Shown: piece by piece, positions 8,443-17,390 of the stretch
Layout of the letters: each line of letters begins with the position of its first letter
Position numbering within the stretch: position 1 is the stretch's first letter
Source: Bacterioplanoides sp965219715
Lineage (GTDB): Bacteria > Pseudomonadota > Gammaproteobacteria > Pseudomonadales > Oceanobacteraceae
Assembly: GCF_965219715.1 (NCBI RefSeq)
Contig: NZ_OZ244785.1
Location: 3,596,001 to 3,660,000 of the forward strand
Reading direction: 5' to 3'
DNA: 64,000 bases
The notes under the pieces: generated by a model
What the model was told of the DNA's origin: nothing
Databases searched by the model: none
What the model saw: the letters and a program-made list of their open reading frames with translations, nothing else
Program-made: the position numbers and the translations under genes

Positions 8443-9363
8443 GTGAATACCACCTTTATTGTTTGTCTGATGTTGCTGGTTGGCTTGGGAATAAGCAGCC
8501 ACAGTGTGGCTGAACTGAAACCATTAAACGATGCGTTTCTGGCTGAAATGACCGGGCAATCGGCGATTAAAATCGATGAGATACCAATCGATTTTAATGA
8601 TATGTCGGGCGTGCGCCTCGACGGCTCGGATAAAGATTTATCCTTTACCCGCATTACTCTGGGAGCGGATGTCGATTTAAATGCCAATATCGATCGCACC
8701 GTTATTGGTCGCCGACCACGGCCAGCCTCTGAAGTGGAAATGCCCGAACTGGAAGCCGACGTTATTCTGAATAACTTATCGCTTGGCCGGATTATGGCCG
8801 ATGATCAGGGCAATCCAATTATGGAAAACTTTTCTGTACGTGATCCTTATATCGAAATTGCCCGCAACGCTGATAACGAACTGATTGGTTTACGTCTCGG
8901 ATTTAAAGAGGCCAATGGTGTTGTCAGTCACGATATTGTCGCACTGTCCGGTGACATCACAGCCAAGGCGTTTGTTGACGAAATTATCGGGCTGCCCATT
9001 GGTGGGTTAAATCTCACTGAGTTTCCTTATAACAATGCCAGCCGTACCAACCGCATCAGTACTGAGTTGCAGTTGCTGGGTGGTTTGTCGCCGACGCTGA
9101 CGCTATTTCTTGGTCGGCTTGGGCGCACCGAATTACAGGACTCGCGCAACCTGTACCTTGGCTTTCAATCACAGGCCATTAATTATCCCAAAGTCGGACC
9201 CGGACCACAGGGAACAGCAAAACCCGGTTTCTGGTTAAATCTGCAGGATGGTTTATCGGCGCCAGAACTCAGCATTACCGGCAACCTCAGTCAGGGGCTG
9301 ATATCGGAAAACGACAGAGCGAATAATGTCTTTAGTCCGTATACCCAGTGGGGGCGGCCATAA
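8443..9363 (+). CDS. Secreted protein of unknown function, trio member 1 (DUF6160-like N-terminus)
   Basis: 306 residues starting at GTG 8443, with GGAGAG (8434-8439) as ribosome site. A signal peptide (FIVCLMLLVGLGISSHSVA) precedes ELKPLNDAFLAEMTGQSAI. This 'LxxLxDxxLxxxxGQ.gI' entry motif recurs right after the signal peptide in the next two genes and is like that of DUF6160-type proteins of pseudomonads (from memory). The rest is beta-rich, with repeated short Asp/Asn turns (LGADVDLNANIDRTVIG). It overlaps the next gene by one base (TAATG), which implies translational coupling. The product is probably periplasmic or surface-exposed; no enzymatic motif is seen. Confidence 0.7.
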   Translation: MNTTFIVCLMLLVGLGISSHSVAELKPLNDAFLAEMTGQSAIKIDEIPIDFNDMSGVRLDGSDKDLSFTRITLGADVDLNANIDRTVIGRRPRPASEVEMPELEADVILNNLSLGRIMADDQGNPIMENFSVRDPYIEIARNADNELIGLRLGFKEANGVVSHDIVALSGDITAKAFVDEIIGLPIGGLNLTEFPYNNASRTNRISTELQLLGGLSPTLTLFLGRLGRTELQDSRNLYLGFQSQAINYPKVGPGPQGTAKPGFWLNLQDGLSAPELSITGNLSQGLISENDRANNVFSPYTQWGRP

Positions 9364-10265
9364 TGAAAGCTGTGATTTTAATTACCGCAATTTTATTGAT
9401 TGCTCCAGCGGTGGCCGATATGCAGGCATTATCCGATCAGGATCTGGTAGAGGTTCACGCCCAGGGTAAAAGTCTGATCAGTTTTACCGCCACCGATGTG
9501 TCGGCGGTGAGTGATGATTTTTATCTGGAGCTGGGGTTTGATTCCGGAGTGCCAACTCAGTTTCGAAAGTTATCTTTGGTCGGCAGTGGCTCTGATAGTC
9601 CATTTGATAATACCGAAGGTTTTTATCTCGGCTCGGATCAGGACCCGTTTACCATCGCCAGTCAGGATGAGCAATTTACCGACTATTTTAATCAGACGCA
9701 GGAAACCAGAAGCCTGGTGATTGCTTTTCCGCGTGGCCGTTATCTAGATGATTTACCCGACGGCGCCAGCGGCCGCTTTAATTTGACAACGCTGATGTCG
9801 CTGGAGCATTCTTCAGGTAACGAGCTACACACCTGGTTATCGCTGCAGGGCGCCAGCCTGGATGACACTTATGTGAAGTTCTGGGTGGATGCGGATACCG
9901 GATTAAATCTGTCTGGACAGGTTAACCTGACAGCAGAGCGTTTTATTCTGGACGCTGATAATCAGATTACTGCTGCCCCCGGTGATAATCCGGATGATCA
10001 GTGGATTGTGGAAAACCCTGATATTTCTCTGGCGTTAGGTAATACGTTATATCAGCCACTGACGCTGAAAATAAAAGAAGATACTAATGTGGTACTGGAA
10101 CTTAAGGCCATTAATCTCGCTTCGGCGCAGGAGTTTGATAATCATTCCTCCAGCTCGCACATTCGGGCCGACAATATTTCCCTGAACGGTTATGACTTAG
10201 GTGGCGTCGAAATTGAGGGATTAAAGCTGCAATATCTGAGGGTAGAAACTCATGATTTATTTTAA
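9363..10265 (+). CDS. Secreted protein of unknown function, trio member 2
   Basis: 300 residues from ATG 9363, whose first base is the last base of the previous stop codon. After the signal peptide (MKAVILITAILLIAPAVA) comes DMQALSDQDLVEVHAQGKSL, a variant of the trio motif. The body is beta-rich and acidic, with many Asp/Ser/Asn turns and no cysteine pair or catalytic motif. It overlaps trio member 3 by 14 bases, continuing the tight coupling. The three proteins have similar lengths (about 300 aa) but little overall identity, which points to ancient paralogues or parts of one assembly. Confidence 0.7.
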   Translation: MKAVILITAILLIAPAVADMQALSDQDLVEVHAQGKSLISFTATDVSAVSDDFYLELGFDSGVPTQFRKLSLVGSGSDSPFDNTEGFYLGSDQDPFTIASQDEQFTDYFNQTQETRSLVIAFPRGRYLDDLPDGASGRFNLTTLMSLEHSSGNELHTWLSLQGASLDDTYVKFWVDADTGLNLSGQVNLTAERFILDADNQITAAPGDNPDDQWIVENPDISLALGNTLYQPLTLKIKEDTNVVLELKAINLASAQEFDNHSSSSHIRADNISLNGYDLGGVEIEGLKLQYLRVETHDLF

Positions 10266-11152
10266 GTTTTTAATAGCGATCAGCAGCCTGGTTATATCAT
10301 CCACATCTATTGCAGAATTAACCCAATTAGCGGACGAGCAATTGCAGCAGGTTGATGGTCAGAATGGTATTGGTTTTGACCAGAGTATGTTGTTATCGGC
10401 CAAAGATATTCAGATGGATCTGAACGGCAGTGATGCGCTGGCGATTATCAGTGGTAATCGCCGTGATGCCGATCATACCAATGATGCTCTGTTGTGGAAT
10501 ACATCATTCAGCGGTTTACATCTGGATGTGCTTGAATCCGGAAAATTATCCATCTCTTTACCACAGCAACTGACCATTGGCCTGCGCGATAGCCAGACAG
10601 GATTACTGGAGCAGGGAATCTATCTGGAATTATACGCGTCAAAAACAACGGAGATTCGTGAAACCCAATATCGTAACCAGGCACAAACCTACACGGCTTA
10701 CGTTAATACCATCAGTTCTGATCCTGAATTTGACGATTTTACGTTATCGATCTCAGGTGCTCAGTTCAGCAATAATTCGCAGCAATATCGTGCGCGTTAT
10801 ATTGAAAATCAGAGTAACAGCAATATTGATGGTGCTGCGATCAGTTTCACCGTCACCAATCCGCGAGAGGTGTCATTGTCTCTGGTATCGGATGATGGCC
10901 GTTGTGGATTCTTTCAGGGGGGGCTGTGACCGCGGCGAGATTATTATTGTTGATGAGCAGGGCGATCTGGTGGGACGCGCCGGCAGCCCGGATCAAGCCA
11001 ATACTCAACTGAATAACCTGGCGGTCGCACCAAGGCGGGTAGTTGATCAGCCCGGCAGCAATTTTTATATTTCTGCTGAGCTGACCGGGTCGTTCGATTT
11101 CACTGGCTCGCTTCAGGTATTTTCAGGAACTGAGGTTGAGCGTCGTTATTAG
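10252..11152 (+). pseudogene. Secreted protein, trio member 3, interrupted by a frameshift in a run of seven G
   Basis: The first frame (10252-10929) encodes a signal peptide, the motif ELTQLADEQLQQVDGQNGIG and about 220 residues, then stops at TGA 10927. The next frame continues without a start codon from about 10925 to 11152 and reads CDRGEIIIVDEQGDLVGRAG onward. Removing one G from the seven at 10917-10923 joins the halves as CGFFQGGCDRGEI, giving a roughly 300-residue protein like its two neighbours and restoring a Cys-Cys pair. The join is thus supported by length, reading sense and family resemblance. It could be a sequencing error, a true mutation, phase variation or slippage. Its 3' end overlaps the convergent AraC gene by 53 bases. 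Confidence 0.7.
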
Positions 11153-12194
11153 TGCCTTCGTCGTTATTCATCCCTTGTCTGAACAGCTGGCGATATTGTC
11201 GCGGCGATACGCCAGCCCAGCGTTTAAACGCATGGGAGAAATTAGCGGCTTCACTGTAGCCGGTTAACTCTGCAATCTTTTCAATGGCCAGGTTAGTGCT
11301 CAGATATTCTTTCGCCAGACCAAAGCGTATTTCCGCTAATAATTTTTTGTAACTGGTGCCTTCGTTATCCAGCTTACGCCGTAAGGTGCGTTCCGGAATT
11401 ACCAGCTGTTTTGATACTTCAGTGATGTTTGGGAAATAACCGGTTTTCTGCAGAATCACTTCACGGACTTTGTGGTGAATCGGGCGACGGTTATGTAATT
11501 CCGCAATCGCACGGCGACATTCTTCCTGGCACAGGCGCGATGTTTCGCTATCTGAGCGTGGCATCGGCAACTCAGCAAACGCCGGATCAAACACCAGCGT
11601 ATTGGTGGGCTGATTAAAGCTCACCGGGCAACCAAAAAATGCTTCATAAGCCGCTTTTAAATGGTATTGCTGGTGCATCAGACGCACCTCTTTCAGGTAT
11701 TTTTCCGTCTCTTCCCGTGAACCTTCGCTGAATGCTAAGCCCGCTGCCTGTAAATCGAAATAGGCGCTTTTCAGGTCATCGGGAATATCCACACATGGCG
11801 AAAAGCTGATGTATAAACGATTACTGACGGTTTGTTGTTCGAAACGAAAATCTGAACCGGCCAGTTCATAATATTCGCTGAATACCGCCAGTGCTTCTTC
11901 ACGGGTATTGGCGCTGAGTGTGGCAAAACCTAAAACACCTAAATGTTCGATACGTACCAAGCTGCCGATCTTTAAACCAATCAATGGGTCGCGGGTGTAC
12001 TTCTGAATATTGCGGAAAATCTGATACTGATCGGCCTTGGAGATATCGGCCTGGCTATTTCTGAGTTTAGCGAAACTCAGTTCGGTACCTTCATATATCT
12101 GTTGTGAGGTCAGACCAAAACTATCAATTTGTTCGATAACGTTTATCAGGGTTTTAACCTGATATACCTGGTTGGTTGATGTTGGCGTTACCAT
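11100..12194 (-). CDS. AraC-family transcriptional regulator with N-terminal arabinose-binding-like domain
   Basis: 364 residues from ATG 12194 (an in-frame GTG at 12248 would add 18 residues; neither has a strong SD). The N-terminal 200 residues match the large ligand-binding-like domain of the OruR/VirS-type AraC subgroup (IGLKIGSLVRIEHLGVLGFATLSANTREEALAVFSEYY). The C-terminal pair of helix-turn-helices includes ITEVSKQLVIPERTLRRKLDNEGTSYKKLL and the second-HTH signature KIAELTGYSEAANFSHAFKRWAGVSPRQYR. It is convergent with the secreted-protein trio and overlaps its last gene, so its target may be that operon or something distant. The effector is unknown. Confidence 0.85.
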   Translation of the reverse strand: MVTPTSTNQVYQVKTLINVIEQIDSFGLTSQQIYEGTELSFAKLRNSQADISKADQYQIFRNIQKYTRDPLIGLKIGSLVRIEHLGVLGFATLSANTREEALAVFSEYYELAGSDFRFEQQTVSNRLYISFSPCVDIPDDLKSAYFDLQAAGLAFSEGSREETEKYLKEVRLMHQQYHLKAAYEAFFGCPVSFNQPTNTLVFDPAFAELPMPRSDSETSRLCQEECRRAIAELHNRRPIHHKVREVILQKTGYFPNITEVSKQLVIPERTLRRKLDNEGTSYKKLLAEIRFGLAKEYLSTNLAIEKIAELTGYSEAANFSHAFKRWAGVSPRQYRQLFRQGMNNDEGTNNDAQPQFLKIPEASQ

Positions 12195-12473
12195 AATAAT
12201 CAGCACCAAAAGAAGATCAAATTCATATTCGGATGTTAAAACAGCCACGGTTTAATACCAGTGTCATGGCCGTAAATAACAACAACTTTTCCACAACAAA
12301 TCCTTGCAAAAACGACTCGAATTGTAAGCGCTGAAAACAGAGATTAAAGACCAATAGCGACCTGGATCTGTTGTGCTGGATTTATTCGCAATTCATTGAG
12401 CTGAATTGATACGTTGAGGGTTTTGGCTGGAGTATTAGTATGGCGTTGAAGACTGAAAGCGGTAATATCGGAC

Positions 12474-12512
12474 ACTCACGAATAAAACAATCGGGTTATT
12501 TTATTCGTGAGT
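12474..12512. repeat. Perfect 14-bp inverted repeat between the AraC and phosphoethanolamine-transferase genes
   Basis: ACTCACGAATAAAA (12474-12487) is repeated as its exact complement at 12499-12512, with an 11-base loop. It lies 34 bases after the transferase stop on the minus strand. Without a U-tract beyond the stem on either strand it is an atypical terminator, and it could be a protein-binding palindrome. Confidence 0.6.
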
Positions 12513-12545
12513 TTAAATGGCCTGAACGGATAAGCGATTTATCGG

Positions 12546-14372
12546 TTAATTTGCCGACAGGCTTGCAGGATTCTCCAGGTTATCGGGACTTGGCAGGTCG
12601 TTACTGTTGGAGGTTTTGCCCTCAACAAAATCACGATAGTGCTGCGGCAGTTGTAGATAAGGAATCAGTGTTTCTCCGTCAGTATCCAGCGCACTTTGTT
12701 TTTCAAAGTCGACTTCAATCATGCTGCGATCCGGCAGGATTAATGCTGCAAACGGGTCGTTATCCAGCACCTGGGTATAACGGGACACCAGACGCAGACG
12801 TTGTGGATCAATCGCGCTACGCAGATCGAGGCCGGTTGCTGGAGTGACCGTTTTACTGCCCATTAACCCGAGAATGGTATGGAATACGTCTGCCTGACTA
12901 ACCGGGCTGTGTTCATTTGCCGCAACGCTGGCCAGATTCTCTGGCGAAGACATTACCAGCAGGGCGTTATTAATTACGTTCGGATGGAAACCTCGGTTGA
13001 AGCGACTTTTTTCTTTATGCACAACCTGGCCATGATCCGAGGTGTAGAAAATCCAGGCATTCGGATCTTGCTGCTGTAATTTCTTCTCCAGTGCCGCTAA
13101 TACTTCATCGGTGTACGAAATGGTGTTGTCGTAAGCGTTAAGACTGTTGCGGCTTTCTTCAGGCAGAAAGCGCTTTGCCGATTCCGGACTGTGTAAGTCG
13201 TATGGGTAGTGGCTGCCATTCATTTGCACCACTAACAGGTAAGGTTGTGGCTTTTGCAGCGCTTCTTTCAGGAATGGCAGAATGCCTTTTTCCAGCACGG
13301 CCATATCATCGGCGCCGGTGAGAATATCGACGTCGGCCGAGAAATCACTGCCATTTTTATAAACGTTAACGTCCTGGTCGATAAACAGCTGATCGACATC
13401 GCGCCATTTAAATTCCTGAGCGGTGATAAAACCGGTGCGATACCCTGCCGCTTTGGCGTAGTTAAAAATACTCGGCATGGCAAACAGCTTACCTTCCGGA
13501 TCAATGCCCTGCAGACCCACTAATAAATGCGGCACCGAACTGATAGTGCGGGTACCGATACTCACTGCATTTTTTAATGCTAATAAACGGCCCTGCTGTT
13601 CCAGCTGATCCAAATTAGGTGTGGTGTCGCGCCCGTAGCCGTACAGACCCATATGGCTTTCGGTAAGGGACTCACCAATCACCAGCACAATATTGGGTGC
13701 ATCGTCGTGAGCCTGGCGATAATCCAGTTGCGGTTTTTCCGCCAGTTTTTCGCTGGCGAAGTTCTGGTGCTCAATCAGGCTTGGGAATACCGCCCAATAA
13801 GCCACGCTGCTTTGTTGAAACTTCGAGGTGCTGTACCAGTTGAGGCTGGCCAGACCAAATAATACAAAGGCAAAAAATGCCGCCGGAGCACGTAACCACC
13901 AACGCGATTTCATTGGCAGTTGCAGCAGAATCATTAACAGCGGCAATTCGATCAGGGTCAGTGCAATGACTTTTAACCAGGGTGTGTTCTCGATGCCCAG
14001 TTGCAACGTCAGTAAGGTGTCCTGGCCGGCGAAGCGCAGATCAAACACGCTGATAAAATCCTGATAAACCGCAAAATAAGACAGCTGCGCAATTTGTGGA
14101 ATAAACACCAGGGCCAGTATCAACTGACGCACTGCCGGTTTGCGGATAGGCAGGAGCGTCAGAAAGAACAGCCATAAAATAGCGCCGCTAAGGGCAAAGT
14201 TGGTTTGAAAACGTTCGCCCATCAGTTGCTCACTCACCCAGGGTAAATCCCTTACCAGGGTTAATTCACACAGCAGAATAATCAGACTTATCAGCAAGGT
14301 TGCCAGAAAAGGTGAACGGTTAGCTTTAGCTTGTAGGGTGGCGTAAACCTGTTTTAGGGTGTGTGTCAGCAT
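12546..14372 (-). CDS. Phosphoethanolamine transferase / sulfatase-superfamily membrane enzyme
   Basis: 608 residues. Five predicted membrane helices fill the first 180 residues, ending with APAAFFAFVLFGLASLNW. A periplasmic alkaline-phosphatase-fold domain follows: NIVLVIGESLTESHMGLYGYGRDTTPNLD (metal ligand Glu in GES), SIGTRTISSVPHLLVG (predicted nucleophile Thr, aligned with the Thr of EptA-like enzymes), and IFYTSDHGQVVHKEKSRFNRGFHPN (DHG metal ligands). Family members move phosphoethanolamine from phosphatidylethanolamine to lipid A, core or other surface glycans. The disulfide cysteines usual in EptA are absent, which favours an OpgE/EptC-like or divergent subgroup. The gene stands alone. 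Confidence 0.8.
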   Translation of the reverse strand: MLTHTLKQVYATLQAKANRSPFLATLLISLIILLCELTLVRDLPWVSEQLMGERFQTNFALSGAILWLFFLTLLPIRKPAVRQLILALVFIPQIAQLSYFAVYQDFISVFDLRFAGQDTLLTLQLGIENTPWLKVIALTLIELPLLMILLQLPMKSRWWLRAPAAFFAFVLFGLASLNWYSTSKFQQSSVAYWAVFPSLIEHQNFASEKLAEKPQLDYRQAHDDAPNIVLVIGESLTESHMGLYGYGRDTTPNLDQLEQQGRLLALKNAVSIGTRTISSVPHLLVGLQGIDPEGKLFAMPSIFNYAKAAGYRTGFITAQEFKWRDVDQLFIDQDVNVYKNGSDFSADVDILTGADDMAVLEKGILPFLKEALQKPQPYLLVVQMNGSHYPYDLHSPESAKRFLPEESRNSLNAYDNTISYTDEVLAALEKKLQQQDPNAWIFYTSDHGQVVHKEKSRFNRGFHPNVINNALLVMSSPENLASVAANEHSPVSQADVFHTILGLMGSKTVTPATGLDLRSAIDPQRLRLVSRYTQVLDNDPFAALILPDRSMIEVDFEKQSALDTDGETLIPYLQLPQHYRDFVEGKTSNSNDLPSPDNLENPASLSAN

Positions 14373-14574
14373 ATCGAGCGGGTACCAGCGAAATCTTTAG
14401 GCGCGGCGCGCTTCCTGCGGGCCAGAATTAACCGAGCATTATAGCGGATAAGCTCAGTCGGCCGCAGAGTTACAAGGCAGTGAAACAGACTGTTCAGTGA
14501 ATAAAACTCAGGATTTCTCCTGCCTTAGCTGACTTGGTATTACCTTCGCGAAAAGTTGCTTTTTGGCTCAGTGA

Positions 14575-15201
14575 TTACAACTTCTGAACCAACAGGATAG
14601 CCACCAGTAACAGACAGGAACCGGTGAGTGCATCCAGCACCTGCCAGTGATGCGGTTCGCTCAGTTTCGGACGCAGGTATTTAGCACCAATGGCCAGGCT
14701 GTAAAACCAGATTGCAGAGGCACTACCGGCACCGACAATAAACCAGCCAGGGTAGGTTTGTTGTGCGCCTACGCTGCCAATCAGAATCACAGTATCGAGG
14801 TAGACATGGGGGTTCAGCAGGCTGATGGCCAGAGCCTGACCGACACTGCGCCATGGGCTGCCAATATCGGCACCACCTTCGGTCACCAGGCTACCACCGC
14901 CTTGCCAGGCGCGATAAAACGTCTGGGCACTGAGCCAGACCAGTAAACCAATTCCCATCAGGGTAATGGCCGGAATCAATGGCGGCATCAGTTTCTGAAT
15001 GGTGCTGATGCTGAATACACCAATCGTGATCAGAGTGGCATCCAGCATAAAACACACGGTAGTAATCGCCCACGGGTGTTCACCTTTCAGGCTTTTATTC
15101 AGCACCCAGGCGTTTTGCGCACCAATCGCCACAATCAACCCAAAGCTCACCATTAAGCCGGTACTGACGGTGGTTAAAATATCGATAAGCTGAGCGGGCA
15201 C
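14575..15201 (-). CDS. argO: ArgO/LysE-family amino-acid exporter
   Basis: 208 residues with six hydrophobic segments, close to the 211 residues of E. coli ArgO. The N-terminal GLIVAIGAQNAWVLNKSLKG motif is the LysE/ArgO signature, and SLLNPHVYLDTVILIGSVG marks the second half. The protein exports arginine and/or basic amino acids from the cytoplasm and so prevents toxic build-up. It is divergent from an ArgP-like LysR regulator (116-base gap), the arrangement seen when ArgP activates argO in response to arginine or lysine; this context supports the name. Confidence 0.85.
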   Translation of the reverse strand: MPAQLIDILTTVSTGLMVSFGLIVAIGAQNAWVLNKSLKGEHPWAITTVCFMLDATLITIGVFSISTIQKLMPPLIPAITLMGIGLLVWLSAQTFYRAWQGGGSLVTEGGADIGSPWRSVGQALAISLLNPHVYLDTVILIGSVGAQQTYPGWFIVGAGSASAIWFYSLAIGAKYLRPKLSEPHHWQVLDALTGSCLLLVAILLVQKL

Positions 15202-15293
15202 AGAGGTCTCCTGAAATACAAATACGGTGGGCTGAAAGCAGCGGGATTTGCGCGAACATTACGGCCGGATCTATTATTAGTCCAACTCATTAA

Positions 15294-15310
15294 TCTTATG
15301 GGATATAAGT
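15294..15310. promoter_or_regulatory. Candidate LysR-type operator between argO and argP
   Basis: CTTAT (15295-15299) and ATAAG (15305-15309) form an interrupted dyad with five bases between, eight bases before the argP start. The position suits autorepression of argP and activation of argO. It is a short match and remains tentative. Confidence 0.3.
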
Positions 15311-15317
15311 AAATCTA

Positions 15318-16196
15318 ATGATTGATTATCGTGCTCTGGAAGCCCTGGCGGCGGTGATAGAACACGCGGGCTTTGAACGGGCAGCGCGGGTGCTTAATAT
15401 CTCGCAGTCGGCGGTAAGCCAGCGTATTCGCCAGCTGGAGTTTAAATTAGGCCAGCCGGTGTTGTTACGTACCTCGCCGCCACGACTGACGGATCTGGGG
15501 CAGCGTTTGAGCAACCACCTGCAGCAGGTTAAGCAGCTGGAGCAGGGAGTGTTGTTGCAGGATGAAGAGCCTGAGGAACTGAATATCCGCCTGGCGGTGA
15601 ACGCCGACTCGATTGATACCTGGCTGGCACCGGCGCTGGCAGCGTGTGAATCGAGCAATCGTATGAACTTTGATCTGGTGATTGAAGATCAGCGAGTGGG
15701 CCTGCAACGTATGAAAAACGGCGAAGTGATGGCCTGTATCTGCGAAAGTGCTCAGCCGGTGAATGGCGGTATGGCGCAAAAGCTCGGAACGTTACGATAC
15801 TTAGCGCTGGCCAGCCCCGACTTTGTTGCGTGTTATCAGAGTAAGCCCCGAAGCCATCAATGGTTGCAGCAGGCGCCGTGTTTATTATTCAGTGGTGACG
15901 ATCAGCTGCAGCATCAGTTTTTAAATAAACTGAAGCTGGCGGCCCCCAGTCGTTTTCAGCGGGTGCCGTCAAGCCGTGGCTTTGTGGAAATGGCCCGTGC
16001 CGGGCTGGGCTTTGGTATGATGCCGGAAATACAGGTGCGCGATTATCTGCAGTCGGGTGAGCTGATCAACGTAGCGCCCAAAACGGTGATTGACGTGCCT
16101 TTGTACTGGCATTACTGGCAAACCGAAAGTGAATATATGGCGCAGTTACGTCATGCGGTTGCTGCCCAAGCGGCACACACATTAATTCAGAAATAA
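15318..16196 (+). CDS. argP: LysR-family regulator ArgP (IciA)
   Basis: 292 residues (E. coli ArgP has 297). The N-terminal winged HTH reads MIDYRALEALAAVIEHAGFERAARVLNISQSAVSQRIRQLE, which is diagnostic of ArgP, where the LDYRxLxAL opening and the QSAVSQRIKxLE recognition helix are conserved. The remaining 200 residues form the periplasmic-binding-like effector domain that senses Lys/Arg. It lies divergent from argO, its classic target, and 20 bases before the MscS-type gene on the same strand, so the two could share a transcript. Confidence 0.88.
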   Translation: MIDYRALEALAAVIEHAGFERAARVLNISQSAVSQRIRQLEFKLGQPVLLRTSPPRLTDLGQRLSNHLQQVKQLEQGVLLQDEEPEELNIRLAVNADSIDTWLAPALAACESSNRMNFDLVIEDQRVGLQRMKNGEVMACICESAQPVNGGMAQKLGTLRYLALASPDFVACYQSKPRSHQWLQQAPCLLFSGDDQLQHQFLNKLKLAAPSRFQRVPSSRGFVEMARAGLGFGMMPEIQVRDYLQSGELINVAPKTVIDVPLYWHYWQTESEYMAQLRHAVAAQAAHTLIQK

Positions 16197-16216
16197 CAGT
16201 ATTCAGCTAACAGGAG

Positions 16217-17293
16217 ATGGATGTGCAATTCGACTGGTGGAATGATCTGCTCTCGCAAAACTACGATTGGTTCTGGGATGTTTCGATTGCCCTGGGCATT
16301 ACGTTATTTGCCGGGCTGTTCTGGCGCATGGCGCGTAAACGCATTTTGATACTGGCAGAAAAAACCAAAAACCGTTGGGACGACGTTGTTATCGAATCCG
16401 TTGGTATTCCGATTAACTGGATTATTTTTGCCATCGGTATGACCTGGGTGGCGGACATCTCTGCCCGTCATTTTTCCTCCGAAGTGGCAACCAGCATTCC
16501 GGTGGTGCGCCAGTTGGCGCTGGTGATTCTGGTGGCCTGGGCCATCTGGCGGTTAATTAACCGGGTCGAAGATCGTCAGATCGACAAGGGTGCTGATCCA
16601 ACCACAGTGCAGCTGGTGGGTAAGGTCGCCAAGCTGACGGTGACGGTATTAATTGTTCTGCCCGTGTTCCAGCTATTGGGCATTTCCATTTCCGGTATCC
16701 TTGCCTTTGGTGGTGTGGGCGGTTTAGTAGTGGGTATGGCCGCCAAAGATCTGCTGGCCAACTTCTTCGGCTCCATCATCGTGTATCTCGATCGCCCGTT
16801 TAAAGTTGGCGACTGGATTCGTTCGCCGGATCGTTCGATCGAAGGCACGGTAGAGAAGATTGGTTTTCGAGTCACCCTGATTCGTACTTTTGATAAACGT
16901 CCGTTATATGTACCGAATTCGGTGTTTACCAATATCTCGGTGGAAAATCCATCGCGTATGTTGAACCGCCGGATCTACGAAACCATTGGCGTGCGTTATC
17001 AGGATTCGAAAAAATTACCGCAGCTGATTGAAGCGGTAAAAACCATGCTGCGCAATCACCCGGATATCGATACTAACCAGACGCTGATTGTGAACTTCAA
17101 CAGCTTTGGTGCTTCCAGCCTCGACTTCTTTGTTTATACCTTTACTAAAACCACCAACTGGGTGGAGTACCACGAGGTAAAACAAAAAGTGTTGCTGGAA
17201 ATCCTCGATATTATTCATCAGCACGATGCTGATTGTGCCTTCCCTACGCGGACTTTGCAGGTGGAGAGTTTGCCGGAAGGCTTTGGCTCCTGA
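16217..17293 (+). CDS. Small-conductance mechanosensitive channel (MscS family)
   Basis: 358 residues, longer than E. coli MscS (286), with extra N-terminal helices as in YnaI-like members. The pore-lining TM3 shows the Gly/Ala pattern ILAFGGVGGLVVGMAAKDLLANFFGSIIVYLDRPF, followed by the beta domain motif FKVGDWIRSP and VEKIGFRVTLIRTFDKRPLYVPNSVF. The C-terminal alpha/beta cage ends near FPTRTLQVES. It releases solutes during hypo-osmotic shock. ATG 16217 follows CAGGAG. Its distance from argP is 20 bases. It lies just upstream of an envelope-stress operon, but a TTACATGTAA operator array and promoter separate them. Confidence 0.88.
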   Translation: MDVQFDWWNDLLSQNYDWFWDVSIALGITLFAGLFWRMARKRILILAEKTKNRWDDVVIESVGIPINWIIFAIGMTWVADISARHFSSEVATSIPVVRQLALVILVAWAIWRLINRVEDRQIDKGADPTTVQLVGKVAKLTVTVLIVLPVFQLLGISISGILAFGGVGGLVVGMAAKDLLANFFGSIIVYLDRPFKVGDWIRSPDRSIEGTVEKIGFRVTLIRTFDKRPLYVPNSVFTNISVENPSRMLNRRIYETIGVRYQDSKKLPQLIEAVKTMLRNHPDIDTNQTLIVNFNSFGASSLDFFVYTFTKTTNWVEYHEVKQKVLLEILDIIHQHDADCAFPTRTLQVESLPEGFGS

Positions 17294-17320
17294 GGCTTCT
17301 TTTCTTTGCAAGATTTTCTC

Positions 17321-17374
17321 TTACATGTAACAAATATTTGTTACATGTAACTCTCTTGACTCTATTACATGTAA
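17321..17374. promoter_or_regulatory. Three TTACATGTAA palindromes: operators of the yjfI-pspA-flotillin operon
   Basis: Identical 10-bp palindromes lie at 17321-17330, 17341-17350 and 17365-17374. The first two plus the intervening CAAATATTTG make a perfect 30-bp palindrome. The third lies between a TTGACT -35 (17356-17361) and a TATTGT -10 (17379-17384), exactly where a repressor would block RNA polymerase. The first product has a ribbon-helix-helix-like N-terminus and is the obvious candidate ligand. Confidence 0.75.
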
Positions 17375-17384
17375 TGGTTATTGT
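17356..17384 (+). promoter_or_regulatory. Sigma-70-type promoter of the envelope-stress operon
   Basis: TTGACT (17356-17361) and TATTGT (17379-17384) are separated by 17 bases. The predicted start of transcription falls at about 17390-17392, that is on the ATG at 17391, so the first mRNA would be leaderless unless translation begins at the internal ATG 17568. No sigma-54 GG-N10-GC element was found, unlike the classic pspA promoter. Confidence 0.55.
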
Positions 17385-17390
17385 GAACTC

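Noticed and set aside
12440..12847. A 135-codon plus-strand open frame
   Set aside because: It lies mostly antisense to the phosphoethanolamine transferase and contains the inverted repeat; its translation has no protein-like pattern.
14405..14423. A fourth copy of the three-way-junction repeat
   Set aside because: GGCGCGC-TTCCT-GCGGGCC has a similar tip, but there is no first hairpin and no outer stem around it.
17281..17390. A sigma-54/PspF-type promoter for the PspA-like operon
   Set aside because: GG dinucleotides in this region (for example at 17285) are not followed by GC at the required distance, whereas a sigma-70-type -35/-10 pair with 17-base spacing is present.
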